A stretch of DNA of 64,000 nucleotides from Crocinitomicaceae bacterium (GCA_024643545.1 JAHEMR010000002.1:1-64000), one strand, 5' to 3'. Numbered from the stretch's first letter, positions 1-8,122 are shown. The notes: a model not told the origin generated them from the letters alone. Translations and numbers: made by a program.

Positions 1-102
1 ATCTTTGCCTACGTTATAACAATGGGAGGATTTAAGTTTGAGAGTAATAAATCAAAAAAGGACTTGCAGGCATTATTCGAGGCAGACATCATTGAAGCAT
101 GA
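1..102 (+). CDS. 3' end of an unidentified gene (partial)
   Basis: An open frame runs from the window edge to a TGA at 100-102 and encodes about 33 residues ending in ...FEADIIEA. Its composition (charged, helix-like, Lys/Asp/Glu rich) looks more natural than the overlapping frame that starts at 38. The start lies outside the window, so no function can be given. It could be the end of an upstream gene, or the front part of the next reading frame separated by a frameshift. Confidence 0.35.
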   Translation: MFAYVITMGGFKFESNKSKKDLQALFEADIIEA

Positions 103-112
103 TTGCCTATGT

Positions 113-496
113 ATGATTGGAGATGCTCATACGGACCTGATTTCCATTCAAAAAGTCAAAAGCCAAAGTAATTCAAACGACTTAAAAACGGAATATGAGC
201 ACTTATTAGCCGTATCGAAAAAACATTCCCATGGATTAAAACTGGTTGAATCAGGAAAAACGGATGTATTAAGTGATCCCGCTTATTTCTTACATCACAA
301 ATCAGATACTGGAACCTATGGTGAAATGGAAGCAATTACGTTTATATTGAAAAGTGAGGAACAAGGATTTTATTACCACCTGATAGCCGGAGCCTCTCAA
401 ACGGAAAAATTAATGAAAAACATGTCCATGATGATTCATTCGCTGAAAACGTTCAAAATCGGAAGCAAGAGGAATACGTCTCACCATTTTAGCTGA
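113..496 (+). CDS. hypothetical protein, possibly 5'-truncated
   Basis: I do not recognise the family. The frame is open from 38, but the first 25 codons overlap the more convincing frame ending at 102, so I place the start at the in-frame ATG at 113 (127 residues). There is no signal peptide or membrane segment. The end (hydrophobic residues, then KNMSMMIHSLKTFKI) resembles the last helix of PsbP/DcrB-like or other small secreted domains, where a C-terminal 'SFK' helix is common. That comparison is weak and by eye only. The missing leader and closeness to the window edge suggest a fragment or a frameshifted gene. Confidence 0.45.
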   Translation: MIGDAHTDLISIQKVKSQSNSNDLKTEYEHLLAVSKKHSHGLKLVESGKTDVLSDPAYFLHHKSDTGTYGEMEAITFILKSEEQGFYYHLIAGASQTEKLMKNMSMMIHSLKTFKIGSKRNTSHHFS

Positions 497-529
497 CTTG
501 CTTCCAATTGTTCATCTTGCTCCAAAACG

Positions 530-610
530 ATGATTATTTTGAAAGAAAATAAGCTTAACTTCGATACAGAAATTACGTTAAAAGTAGTGAAATCGCTAGA
601 CCAAAAATGA
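530..610 (+). other. 26-codon open frame, probable gene remnant
   Basis: ATG at 530 opens a short frame ending in ...VKSLDQK with TGA at 608-610, ten bases before the next gene. It is in the same frame as the gene ending at 496, so it could be a leftover 3' piece of that gene after an in-frame stop. Nothing else supports it as an independent gene. Confidence 0.2.
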
Positions 611-619
611 TTAAATTGA

Positions 620-1249
620 ATGACATCGATCGTGATAAATAAGCTTGAAGAAATATCATTCCCTTTAATCCAAAAGAAGAAAACGATAACCTACAAGATT
701 GTTATTGGAATCTGCATTGTACTTGGATTTATTGCACTTATAGAAACGATTGAAAGAAATGCGTTTGCACCAAACTTGATGGTCATAGCTGTACTTTTCT
801 TTTTAGCATCCCAAATATTTCTCGATATCCGGTCTTTAAAAATCAAAGAATACCAAGTTATTGGCAACATTTCACTCAATAAAAATGAATTCATTTTGCA
901 CATAGGGTCGGATAAATTTGAGGAAAAGTATTCAGCAGTAAAGTCCATCATACTGGAGGTAAATGAAACCTCAAGAGATCCTATTTTTAGAGCAGGAGTT
1001 GTCGGCGCAGGATTATTTAATAGGAAAAGAGATGGCGTTGAAAACACGATCTCTATTGAACGTGAAGTCGCTAGCTCTTGCAGTTACAAGTTCCTTGTTG
1101 AAGACATCAAAACAATTTATTCATTAGATGATTTTTTGAAAAATGCTTCATTCAACTATAAACTGCTGCGAAATGGAAAAAAAATTAATTCCATCAAGGA
1201 GGAACACCTCAAGGATTACCCGCTTTATTCTGTTGACACGAGTAAATAA
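620..1249 (+). CDS. hypothetical membrane protein
   Basis: 209 residues, family not recognised. Two hydrophobic stretches at about residues 24-44 and 51-69 form a likely membrane hairpin, followed by a soluble beta-rich domain of about 130 residues. A small two-helix protein with a cytoplasmic domain resembling bacterial PH-like proteins is possible but unproven. The last 20 codons are repeated almost unchanged at 2065-2127, where no gene body precedes them. This shows that the gene once belonged to a duplicated unit with the lipoprotein that follows. Confidence 0.6.
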   Translation: MTSIVINKLEEISFPLIQKKKTITYKIVIGICIVLGFIALIETIERNAFAPNLMVIAVLFFLASQIFLDIRSLKIKEYQVIGNISLNKNEFILHIGSDKFEEKYSAVKSIILEVNETSRDPIFRAGVVGAGLFNRKRDGVENTISIEREVASSCSYKFLVEDIKTIYSLDDFLKNASFNYKLLRNGKKINSIKEEHLKDYPLYSVDTSK

Positions 1250-1500
1250 TTTTATAAATTGCCCTACCTCAAAAGTTTCGTAATTTTAATATGGTTTAGG
1301 ACTTATAACACCTCCTTCTCCTATTTAGTTTAAATCAATCACATTCATGAAGTACTTCATCATTATTTTTATTCTTTTTTTGTCAGCGTGTTCCAACAAA
1401 ACGGGCAACTCGAAACAAACAAAAAAGAAAAATTGCAGTTGCGGAACAAAGCCAATACTCAATAATAGTGTAAACTGCGACACAACATTATTTGATAATG
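1189..1500 (+). repeat. tandem duplication, copy 1 (gene tail, intergenic region, lipoprotein 5' end)
   Basis: This stretch matches 2067-2378 at an offset of 878-879 bases. It spans the end of the upstream gene, about 97 bases of intergenic DNA and the first ~50 codons of the lipoprotein. The first 67 bases differ at only two positions. Similarity stops abruptly inside the lipoprotein coding region, around codon 50. Confidence 0.9.
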
Positions 1501-2057
1501 GCTCTAAACTTTATTGGCAGTTTACTTGCGATTCTTCATGGCTGACATTTGAGAATAAAAACGGCTTCAAGTATGTCATGACCTCGTTTGAAAAGAAGTT
1601 AATCGAACTCACTGGTAGACTCAGTTATCAATTCGTAAAAGAGTATAAGACGACATTGTTGTTTGAAAACAGACAGGCATCAGGTGGAGGATTCCCCATA
1701 AATTTCGAACTCATCGACAAAAAAAATGGAAAAGTAATTGAAGCCTTTGGGACAATTATCTTTTATAGTGACATGGCTTCGAACAATTACGTATTATACC
1801 TTTCAACAGATTCGAAGGACACACTCACTTATTACCATATTGACACGAGAACAAAATATACTTTTTCAATTCCACCGGGACGACTTAAAAAGACCATTAT
1901 GGAATCGAATGAAATGTTTACTGAGTATTTATTTGAGGAACCCAAAACTGAAAACAACCTGTTAACAGTAAAGTATAAATACCTTGTAAGTGATGAACCT
2001 GAAAAATGGAACAAAGACAGTGTCATCATCGACTTAAAGAAAATGATCAAACACTAA
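1347..2057 (+). CDS. putative lipoprotein, unknown function
   Basis: 236 residues. The N-terminus is a short Lys-initiated hydrophobic signal ending in a lipobox (LSAC, Cys at about residue 15), so the mature protein is probably lipidated. A Lys-rich linker with a Cys-Ser-Cys motif follows, then a beta-rich body without a recognised domain. The first ~50 codons and the upstream region are nearly identical to the paralogue at 2225-2747, but the bodies are not similar by eye. No partner gene reveals a role. Confidence 0.7.
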   Translation: MKYFIIIFILFLSACSNKTGNSKQTKKKNCSCGTKPILNNSVNCDTTLFDNGSKLYWQFTCDSSWLTFENKNGFKYVMTSFEKKLIELTGRLSYQFVKEYKTTLLFENRQASGGGFPINFELIDKKNGKVIEAFGTIIFYSDMASNNYVLYLSTDSKDTLTYYHIDTRTKYTFSIPPGRLKKTIMESNEMFTEYLFEEPKTENNLLTVKYKYLVSDEPEKWNKDSVIIDLKKMIKH

Positions 2058-2064
2058 AAAAAAT

Positions 2065-2127
2065 CATTCCATCAAGAAGGAACACCTCAAGGATTACCCA
2101 CTTTATTCTGTTGACACGAGTAAATAA
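2065..2127 (+). pseudogene. truncated 3' tail of a copy of the 620-1249 gene
   Basis: About 20 codons ending in ...DYPLYSVDTSK and TAA repeat the C-terminus of the gene at 620-1249 with only two base differences in the best-matched stretch, but the rest of the gene is absent. It is what remains after a tandem duplication of [membrane protein + lipoprotein] and loss of the second membrane-protein copy. Confidence 0.8.
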
Positions 2128-2378
2128 TTTTATGAATCCCTTAACCTAAAAGTTTCGTAATTTTTATATGGTTTAGGACTGATAACACCTCCTTCTCCTA
2201 TTTAGTTCTAAATCAATCATATTCATGAAGTACTTCATCATTATCTTTATTCTTTTTTTTGTTAGCGTGCTCCAACAAAACGGGCAACTCTAAACAAACA
2301 AAAAAGAAAAATTGCAGTTGCGGAACAAAGCCATTACTAAATAATAGTATAAACTGCGACACAACATTATTTGAAAAT
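2067..2378 (+). repeat. tandem duplication, copy 2
   Basis: Second copy of 1189-1500. Small differences include one inserted C near 2204 and one extra T in the T-run at 2253-2260, which shifts the frame of the lipoprotein signal peptide. The high identity implies a recent event. Confidence 0.9.
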
Positions 2379-2747
2379 GAGCCTAACGTGATTCTTGGTT
2401 CTTTACAATTCAAACTAAAGAAAAATGACCCGAAAGTTGTATACTTGAAAACGCTCACTCAACTCAAAAACATAAATAAAGAGTTTAAATCTGAGAAATC
2501 AGATGAAGCTGAATATTTCACCACCTATCTCGGACAGATTAAATTAATCGAGAAAGAATGGCATGTTTTTAAACAATTTTATACTATTCAAGCAGCAATT
2601 GTAAAACATGGGCAAAGTGTAATTATTTTTATGGACAGGCAAGGCGCAGCATATTACGATATGGAGTTACCAGAAGATTTACCTATTGACATGAAAAATG
2701 GCTCATTTAGATTTAGTATAAAACGATACATTGTTAATGAAAATTGA
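2225..2747 (+). CDS. lipoprotein paralogue with frameshifted signal peptide
   Basis: The start region copies the gene at 1347, but the signal-peptide T-run has eight T's instead of seven (2253-2260). Read from ATG 2225 the frame ends after 22 codons. With one T fewer it would read through an intact lipobox (LLAC) into an open frame that ends at 2747. In the sequence as given, only a TTG at 2259 opens the main frame, and it lacks the signal hydrophobic core. The body (from about codon 50) differs from the first paralogue and is not recognised. The gene may be inactive, phase-variable through slippage, rescued by transcriptional slippage, or the extra T may be a sequencing error. Confidence 0.65.
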
Positions 2748-2901
2748 ACATCCCAATAAGTTGGTCCTAAACCTACTCATGTATAGCCGTCTTTTTAATA
2801 AAAGGGAATTCACGGTGAATATCATGTATGTAGACAATAAAAAAGGAGAACAAATGCTTGAGGCTTGGAAAAAATCTAAATTCACCCATAAGTTGCACTG
2901 A
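2737..2901 (+). CDS. small unknown ORF overlapping the lipoprotein paralogue
   Basis: 54 codons from ATG 2737, overlapping the preceding stop by 11 bases. The product is basic, with no signal peptide. Its second half (FTVNIMYV... then EAWKK) loosely recalls the C-terminal strand-turn-helix of the lipoprotein at 1347 (LTVKYKYLV... EKW), so it may be a displaced C-terminal fragment rather than an independent gene. Confidence 0.35.
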   Translation: MKIEHPNKLVLNLLMYSRLFNKREFTVNIMYVDNKKGEQMLEAWKKSKFTHKLH

Positions 2902-2960
2902 TTAATTCACATCGACCGCTTCCTAAAACGAAGCGTCGTACTTAAATAATCGCCTTTTTT

Positions 2961-4847
2961 CTATTCTCTCTGCAGGTGAACAAATCCATCCGTTGAAATC
3001 GTATTTCCATTGCCATCTGTATATGTCAATTTCCAAAAATATACGCCATCGGAACAATTGACGCCATTTGAACTCCCATCCCATTTTATGAGGTTGTTCT
3101 TTGATTCAAACACCACACTCCCCCAGCGATTCAGTATTATTAAGTACGCTTCACTAATATTCACCATGCTTATTGGAAGAAAGTAATCATTGGTTTGATC
3201 ACCATTCGGAGTGAATACATTCGGCATGTTTATTTCAGATGGACAAAACTGAATTATTCTAATACTATCAGAGAAAAAACAGTGAAGTGATGTTGCCTCT
3301 ACCCAATATTCGCCAGTTTGAGTCACCCCTATTTGAGTTCCAGTTGTACCATCATTCCAAAAATAATCGAATCCACTAGTTTGAGGAACAGTCAGAACGA
3401 AGGGATTCTCAAGGCACAAGGTGGTATCATTTCCAAGATTTAACACAGGTGATGAAGTCACATGAACAAAAATAGAATCCGTCACTACTGGACAATTATT
3501 GAATTGATACGCAAGCGCGTACAAACCTGGACCTGTCACACCAATATTCGTGGAAGTTTCGCCTGTATTCCAAAGGTATGATCCAAATGGCAAATTAGGC
3601 GATAGAAAAAAAATATCCCCTTCACAAAGGTCAAGATCAGGTCCAAGGTCTAGTGAAGGACAATAATTCGTACAATGTGGATTTACCACATTATCCGGAA
3701 TAGTGAAATTCTGCACAAAATTAGGCAAGCCGTAAGTACATTGTTCTGTTGGAAATAGCAATGCTGAGGATTGGTAAGCGCATCCAGCCCCATAAACATT
3801 TGGTAAATTGATTGCACTCAAATAATTCGTTGAAATCCTTGATATGTATATTTTACCATTGGGTGCAATTTGAATATCTCCAAAAAGATACTTGGGAGAT
3901 CCGGTTTGCAATAACGTATTTTGTTCGACTATGTACTTTGAAGCATTTATGGCTACCTGATCATTACTCGTGAGGTCATATTGAATAAGGTAATTCTGAC
4001 TAGTAACATAGAGTAGTTGATTATTTGGTGAAAATGAAAGCGCATATGGTTGATCGTATTCTCCTGCATTCGCTAATAACGTGATTGGATTAAATACATA
4101 GCCTGTTGCATTGTCAAAATCAAATAGCTGCACGGAATCTTTTACAGAAGATAAAACGAGTGCAACTTGACATCCCGAAGGTGAAAACCGCATGCTCCCA
4201 TTGGCATATTGTCCCCAATCATCAACTGGTTCTTCTTCATGAATCGCTCCAGATTCCGAAATGATCGGGCCATGAATACCAGAACTACTTAATCTGTAAG
4301 AATAAAACTGACTTGTGCCAAGACGATGGGTAAGAATCCAATAGTCTGTACCGTTCGCATGCTTTGTTACACATAGCTTTTCGGTTGAATTCGAATATAA
4401 TGGAACGTTTTTTACAATGACCTTTCCAAGTCCTCCATTTTGACTTATGTCTACAATGGAGTAGCCAAATACCCCTGTTCCATTTTGGAAAAGTACATAA
4501 TGATCAAGGGTGAAAATGTAATATAAGCTATCACTGTTGGGTTTGGGAACAATAACGGCAGCGTTTGTGGCGCTTAAGCCCCCGAACAATCCAAAACCAT
4601 TATCCATGAGTTGGTGTTGGGAATTCCAAACCGAAACTCCATTCGTGTAAAACAACAAATTTCCATTTAAATCTGACATTGTTGAGCTCCCCTCGAAAGC
4701 GTCAATACTCGAAGTCCCAACTGTCGGAAATGAGGTATTAAAGTCAATGAATGCATTTTCTCCAAGTGCCCAATTCATTGTTCGGTTAAATTGTCCAAAA
4801 GAAATTTTCAAAAAAAGCAATGAAATCGCAGTAGCAGATAATTTCAT
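2961..4847 (-). CDS. T9SS-secreted protein with CHU_C (gliding motility-associated) C-terminal domain
   Basis: 628 residues from ATG 4847. This start is chosen because it gives a clean signal peptide (MKLSATAISLLFLKISFGQ); the open frame extends 25 codons further upstream without one. The N-terminal ~380 residues look like the beta-propeller region common in these flavobacterial proteins (repeated 'SPNNQLLYVTSQN' and 'IAPNGKIYISR' motifs). Two short Ig-like Cys-containing repeats follow (LGPDLDLCEGD..., LGNDTTLCLEN...), then the CHU_C/type B sorting domain (NVFTPNGDQTNDYF... NRWGSVVFES... DGVYFWKLTY). The protein is expected to cross the outer membrane by type IX secretion and be held on or released from the surface. 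Ligand unknown. Confidence 0.9.
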   Translation of the reverse strand: MKLSATAISLLFLKISFGQFNRTMNWALGENAFIDFNTSFPTVGTSSIDAFEGSSTMSDLNGNLLFYTNGVSVWNSQHQLMDNGFGLFGGLSATNAAVIVPKPNSDSLYYIFTLDHYVLFQNGTGVFGYSIVDISQNGGLGKVIVKNVPLYSNSTEKLCVTKHANGTDYWILTHRLGTSQFYSYRLSSSGIHGPIISESGAIHEEEPVDDWGQYANGSMRFSPSGCQVALVLSSVKDSVQLFDFDNATGYVFNPITLLANAGEYDQPYALSFSPNNQLLYVTSQNYLIQYDLTSNDQVAINASKYIVEQNTLLQTGSPKYLFGDIQIAPNGKIYISRISTNYLSAINLPNVYGAGCAYQSSALLFPTEQCTYGLPNFVQNFTIPDNVVNPHCTNYCPSLDLGPDLDLCEGDIFFLSPNLPFGSYLWNTGETSTNIGVTGPGLYALAYQFNNCPVVTDSIFVHVTSSPVLNLGNDTTLCLENPFVLTVPQTSGFDYFWNDGTTGTQIGVTQTGEYWVEATSLHCFFSDSIRIIQFCPSEINMPNVFTPNGDQTNDYFLPISMVNISEAYLIILNRWGSVVFESKNNLIKWDGSSNGVNCSDGVYFWKLTYTDGNGNTISTDGFVHLQRE

Positions 4848-5165
4848 AAATCGACGGTTAAACGAGGAAGACAAATTCTTCCATAAGCATCTATAACGGA
4901 GATTCAAATAAAATATTGCCAATCATCATTTTTCGTTAATGACGGATAAAACAACCTGTGCACTCACTACTCATAAATTCTGATACTGATCGACGGACTC
5001 ATCCAATAAGCGTTTGTTGCTCAAAATAGTTTTCTGTGGCATCAAAACACTTCAACCGTTCAACAAGAAAAAGCGCTATCTTTAAAAACCGAATTATCTT
5101 AAGCGGTTGGATGATGATCATAAAAATGCGAATCGTTAACCGTATGAACCTTGGCCTAAAACAGT
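4848..5165. other. 318-base intergenic region
   Basis: Lies between the divergent CHU_C gene and the next plus-strand gene. I see no ORF of note, no exact TAnnTTTG element and no strong hairpin; a near match (TATCTTTA) sits around 5077-5084. It presumably holds promoters in both directions. Confidence 0.4.
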
Positions 5166-5582
5166 GTGAAATTGAAGTTTGGTTTTTTTGATTTATTTCA
5201 AGGTGCTGGCATCGACAAAAAAATGTTGAATTGGATATTTGCCATTTTCTTTGGGCTATTTGGCATTGGAACGCTCACGCTGATTTACCAAGAAAATAAA
5301 GCGGGAGAATGTTCCTCTTCGAAACAAGTGTTTTATGCTTTTGACTATGAAGGGAAAATAATTCGGACGTACAGATCGAACAATCACGGACACTGGGTGA
5401 CCGTTTTTGAAAATGGAATGGAAAAAGAATCCTTGTTTGATTATAAAATTTGGTCCAACCTGAAACCAGGTGATGTTTTAATAAAACACAAAAACGAACT
5501 TAATTTTACCTTAATTCGCAATGGAGACACCATGAATTATAAAGAAGACATTCCCGACTGTGTACAATTTAAAGAAGAATGA
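5166..5582 (+). CDS. hypothetical single-pass membrane protein
   Basis: 138 residues from GTG 5166; an in-frame ATG at 5223 is an alternative start. One hydrophobic segment at about residues 23-41 is followed by a ~90-residue beta-rich soluble domain with no family I recognise. It overlaps the next gene if that gene starts at GTG 5560, suggesting translational coupling with the hydrolase. First of a run of short plus-strand orphan genes. Confidence 0.6.
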   Translation: MKLKFGFFDLFQGAGIDKKMLNWIFAIFFGLFGIGTLTLIYQENKAGECSSSKQVFYAFDYEGKIIRTYRSNNHGHWVTVFENGMEKESLFDYKIWSNLKPGDVLIKHKNELNFTLIRNGDTMNYKEDIPDCVQFKEE

Positions 5583-6564
5583 TCAAACAATTTTGACGAA
5601 CCGAAAAACGATAAAACGACTATTTCAAGCACTAACACTCATCTTTGTGCTGATGAATGTTGTTGCGGTTTTTCATTCCTACAAATTCACACACTTCACG
5701 GAGACAAAAACGGCAAAAACAAAAGAGCCCGGTAAATTGACGACCGGACAGAAAATTTCAACTTTGCTTTTTGGCGTAAACATCCCAAGACCTGAGAACA
5801 CAAGTGTCCCGTCAATCTACCAAAGCTTAAAACTTAAAAGCAATAAAGAAATTGAATGCTGGAGAATGCACGTAAAAAACGCTAAAGGAACCGTCATACT
5901 ATTTCACGGATATGGTGGACAAAAATCCTCCCTGCTCGACAAAGCAACAATCTTTCATGAAATGGGCTACAACACACTTCTCGTTGATTTCATGGGTTCT
6001 GGAGGTTCGGAAGGCAATCAGACCACCATTGGGTTTTTTGAAGCGGAACAAGTGAAAACATGTTATAACTACCTCATTCATAAAGGCGAAAAGAACATTT
6101 TCCTTTTTGGAACTTCCATGGGTGCCGTTGCAATCATGAAAGCCATTCACGATTTTGACCTGAAACCTAAGAAAATCATCATTGAGTGTCCATTTGGATC
6201 GATGTACAAGACCGTTTGTGCAAGATTTAAAACAATGAATGCGCCAACTTTCCCAATTGCTGGATTGCTGGTTTTTTGGGGTGGCGTTCAAAATGGTTTT
6301 TGGGCATTTGGACACAATCCAACAGAATATGCTAAAAAGATTACGTGTCCAACCCTTTTACTGTATGGAAAACAAGACGAAAAAGTGAGCAGAGCAGAAA
6401 TCGACGAAATAGTCACAAATTTGGCAGGACAAAAATACCTACGCATCTTTCCGAATGCCGGACACGAAAACTACTTGATTAAATACAAAGAAGCGTGGAC
6501 GAAAGACGTTACACTCTTTTTGAGAACAGTAAGAAAAAACACAAAGAATACCAACAAAAAATGA
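5560..6564 (+). CDS. alpha/beta hydrolase, membrane-anchored (serine aminopeptidase S33-like)
   Basis: 334 residues. An N-terminal anchor at about residues 22-42 places the catalytic domain outside the cytoplasm. The fold is clear: oxyanion motif VILFHGYGG, nucleophile elbow GTSMGA (Ser near residue 188), acid in LLLYGKQDE and catalytic His in NAGHENYL. The family includes esterases, lipases and peptidases; the substrate cannot be read from the sequence. The start is uncertain: GTG 5560 overlaps the preceding gene by 23 bases, while TTG 5593 would give a shorter leader and still keep the anchor. Confidence 0.85.
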   Translation: MYNLKKNDQTILTNRKTIKRLFQALTLIFVLMNVVAVFHSYKFTHFTETKTAKTKEPGKLTTGQKISTLLFGVNIPRPENTSVPSIYQSLKLKSNKEIECWRMHVKNAKGTVILFHGYGGQKSSLLDKATIFHEMGYNTLLVDFMGSGGSEGNQTTIGFFEAEQVKTCYNYLIHKGEKNIFLFGTSMGAVAIMKAIHDFDLKPKKIIIECPFGSMYKTVCARFKTMNAPTFPIAGLLVFWGGVQNGFWAFGHNPTEYAKKITCPTLLLYGKQDEKVSRAEIDEIVTNLAGQKYLRIFPNAGHENYLIKYKEAWTKDVTLFLRTVRKNTKNTNKK

Positions 6565-6645
6565 ACTACCTGTGAGCGTTTCAAAAGAATTTTTAATTTT
6601 AGGTAACAGAATATAATTCCCAACTTCACAACGGAGAATAAGAAT

Positions 6646-6699
6646 CTCGAACGAAAAAATGAATAAGAATTAGACCATGGGAAGAAATATAATCTTTGG
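6646..6699 (+). repeat. decayed duplicate of 6888-6942
   Basis: About 54 bases resembling 6888-6942 at an offset of 242-243, roughly three quarters identical by eye, with one indel. The copied part covers the tail of the small lipoprotein ORF and the first codons of the membrane protein starting at 6921; here the frame breaks soon after its ATG at 6677. It looks like the scar of an old tandem duplication. Confidence 0.6.
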
Positions 6700-6779
6700 T
6701 ATCAATCAGATAGTCAAACCAAATACTATTTTTGGATGAATACTATAAGAAGCATAAGGTGATTAACTACATCAAACAC

Positions 6780-6908
6780 ATGAAGAACTTCATCATTTTT
6801 TTCACACTCCTATTGACTTCCTTAACATACCACATTTCCGCATGTGTAAAATCAACACGATTTCATGAAGAGGTTAAACAAACATCGCTCGAACGCAACA
6901 ATGAATAA
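6780..6908 (+). CDS. micro-lipoprotein, 42 residues
   Basis: A Lys-Asn start, a hydrophobic core and a lipobox-like ISAC with Cys at residue 22, followed by a 20-residue hydrophilic tail. Very small lipoproteins are common in this phylum. Its first ~24 bases closely resemble the start of the lipoprotein at 1347. It ends 12 bases before the ATG of the next gene, so the two may be co-transcribed. Function unknown, and the short length makes the call tentative. Confidence 0.45.
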   Translation: MKNFIIFFTLLLTSLTYHISACVKSTRFHEEVKQTSLERNNE

Positions 6909-6942
6909 TAATTGAAGGTTATGGGAACGAATCTATTCTTGG
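6888..6942 (+). repeat. intact partner of the decayed repeat at 6646-6699
   Basis: Contains the last codons of the micro-lipoprotein and the first codons of the 6921 membrane protein; matched by a degenerate copy 242-243 bases upstream. Confidence 0.6.
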
Positions 6943-7526
6943 GGATTTTTATTTTTGCTGCTTGTTTTGCACCTTCATTCATCTTAGTAGCGGGGGCTCT
7001 TCGTTCGGACATAGAGGAACGTCAGGACCTTGTCAAATTGAAACGAAATCCGATGAGCGTCCTCTTCTCATTTCTGTTAAACGGACTAACCTTTGGACTA
7101 TCTGTATCAGCATTGATCTATATCATTACGTCAACACATTTGCCGATTTGGATTCACCTTTTCACTTTTCCGTTTATGTTTTTGGCATCCATTGATTTCA
7201 TTATTCTCATCTCTCATTTGGTGAATGAATGGCGATATAAGGTCACTTGGGACAAGAAACAGAATGTGTTCAATGTACGTCACAAAGGAACTGAATTTCA
7301 ATTTCCCTTAAATTCAGACACTTTGCAGATCATTCACTATTTTCCACCAATGCAAGGCCGATCCAAAGGAGTTCCAGGTTTCAGTTACCATGTATTAGTG
7401 CTTTCGGACCATGGAAACACCTGGAAAGTCTCAAGCATCACCTACGACAACTATGACTTTTTTCAAACTTTGTCAAAACATCCAAATTTCACCGTGATCA
7501 AACGTCAATTTAATGTATTACTTTAA
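6921..7526 (+). CDS. hypothetical three-helix membrane protein
   Basis: 201 residues from ATG 6921; a TTG three codons earlier is also in frame. Hydrophobic segments at about residues 4-25, 47-68 and 74-98 precede a soluble C-terminal domain of about 100 residues rich in beta strands. The layout (helices, then a beta-rich cytoplasmic domain) recalls the unrelated-looking protein at 620-1249. No family recognised. A decayed duplicate of its start lies just upstream. Confidence 0.6.
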   Translation: MGTNLFLGIFIFAACFAPSFILVAGALRSDIEERQDLVKLKRNPMSVLFSFLLNGLTFGLSVSALIYIITSTHLPIWIHLFTFPFMFLASIDFIILISHLVNEWRYKVTWDKKQNVFNVRHKGTEFQFPLNSDTLQIIHYFPPMQGRSKGVPGFSYHVLVLSDHGNTWKVSSITYDNYDFFQTLSKHPNFTVIKRQFNVLL

Positions 7527-7586
7527 CATGGAAGCGAATGTCAACTTGCACCAATACAAAAGGATTAATTCGATAAAAACATCCGG

Positions 7587-8039
7587 ATGCTAAAAGAACT
7601 TACATATAAAATCATATTAATAACAGGATTGTTACCTGCTACATTTTTATTGTTTTTTTCTTTTTTAGGTCTTGCTAATATAATGTCATCAAACCATTTA
7701 GACCAAAAGGATATCATTGTTTTTACGTCGATTTTATTAGGAATCGCAGGATATATAGGACTGATTACTTCATTGGTACTCCCAAAAAAGACTTTGATCA
7801 ATTTTCTATTATTATTACTTGGTTTAATCGGGTTTTCAATTTTTCTTTCTTATGAAGGAGGATTGCGAGGATGGATATGGTTACTCACAATAGAAGAACC
7901 AGAAGAATGGTTTCTTCTCGCATGGCCAATTATATCATCACTTTTAGGTTTAATTGTAAATACAATCAATCTATTTAAAACACCTCCAACACACGTCGAG
8001 GGCAATAACCGGAATGGTGTAAACGAAAAACTTAAATAA
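7587..8039 (+). CDS. hypothetical four-helix membrane protein
   Basis: 150 residues, mostly hydrophobic, with segments at about 8-30, 42-62, 70-88 and 108-130 and a short polar tail. No motif recognised. It stands alone between intergenic gaps of 60 and 83 bases in the orphan-gene run. The protein is too generic in composition to suggest a function. Confidence 0.55.
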   Translation: MLKELTYKIILITGLLPATFLLFFSFLGLANIMSSNHLDQKDIIVFTSILLGIAGYIGLITSLVLPKKTLINFLLLLLGLIGFSIFLSYEGGLRGWIWLLTIEEPEEWFLLAWPIISSLLGLIVNTINLFKTPPTHVEGNNRNGVNEKLK

Positions 8040-8122
8040 TAACAAAACGATCTTGGAACGAAATTAAAACTAATTTTAAACATCGTATCCCGTCCCACGC
8101 ATAGGGACTTATTTCATTGATC

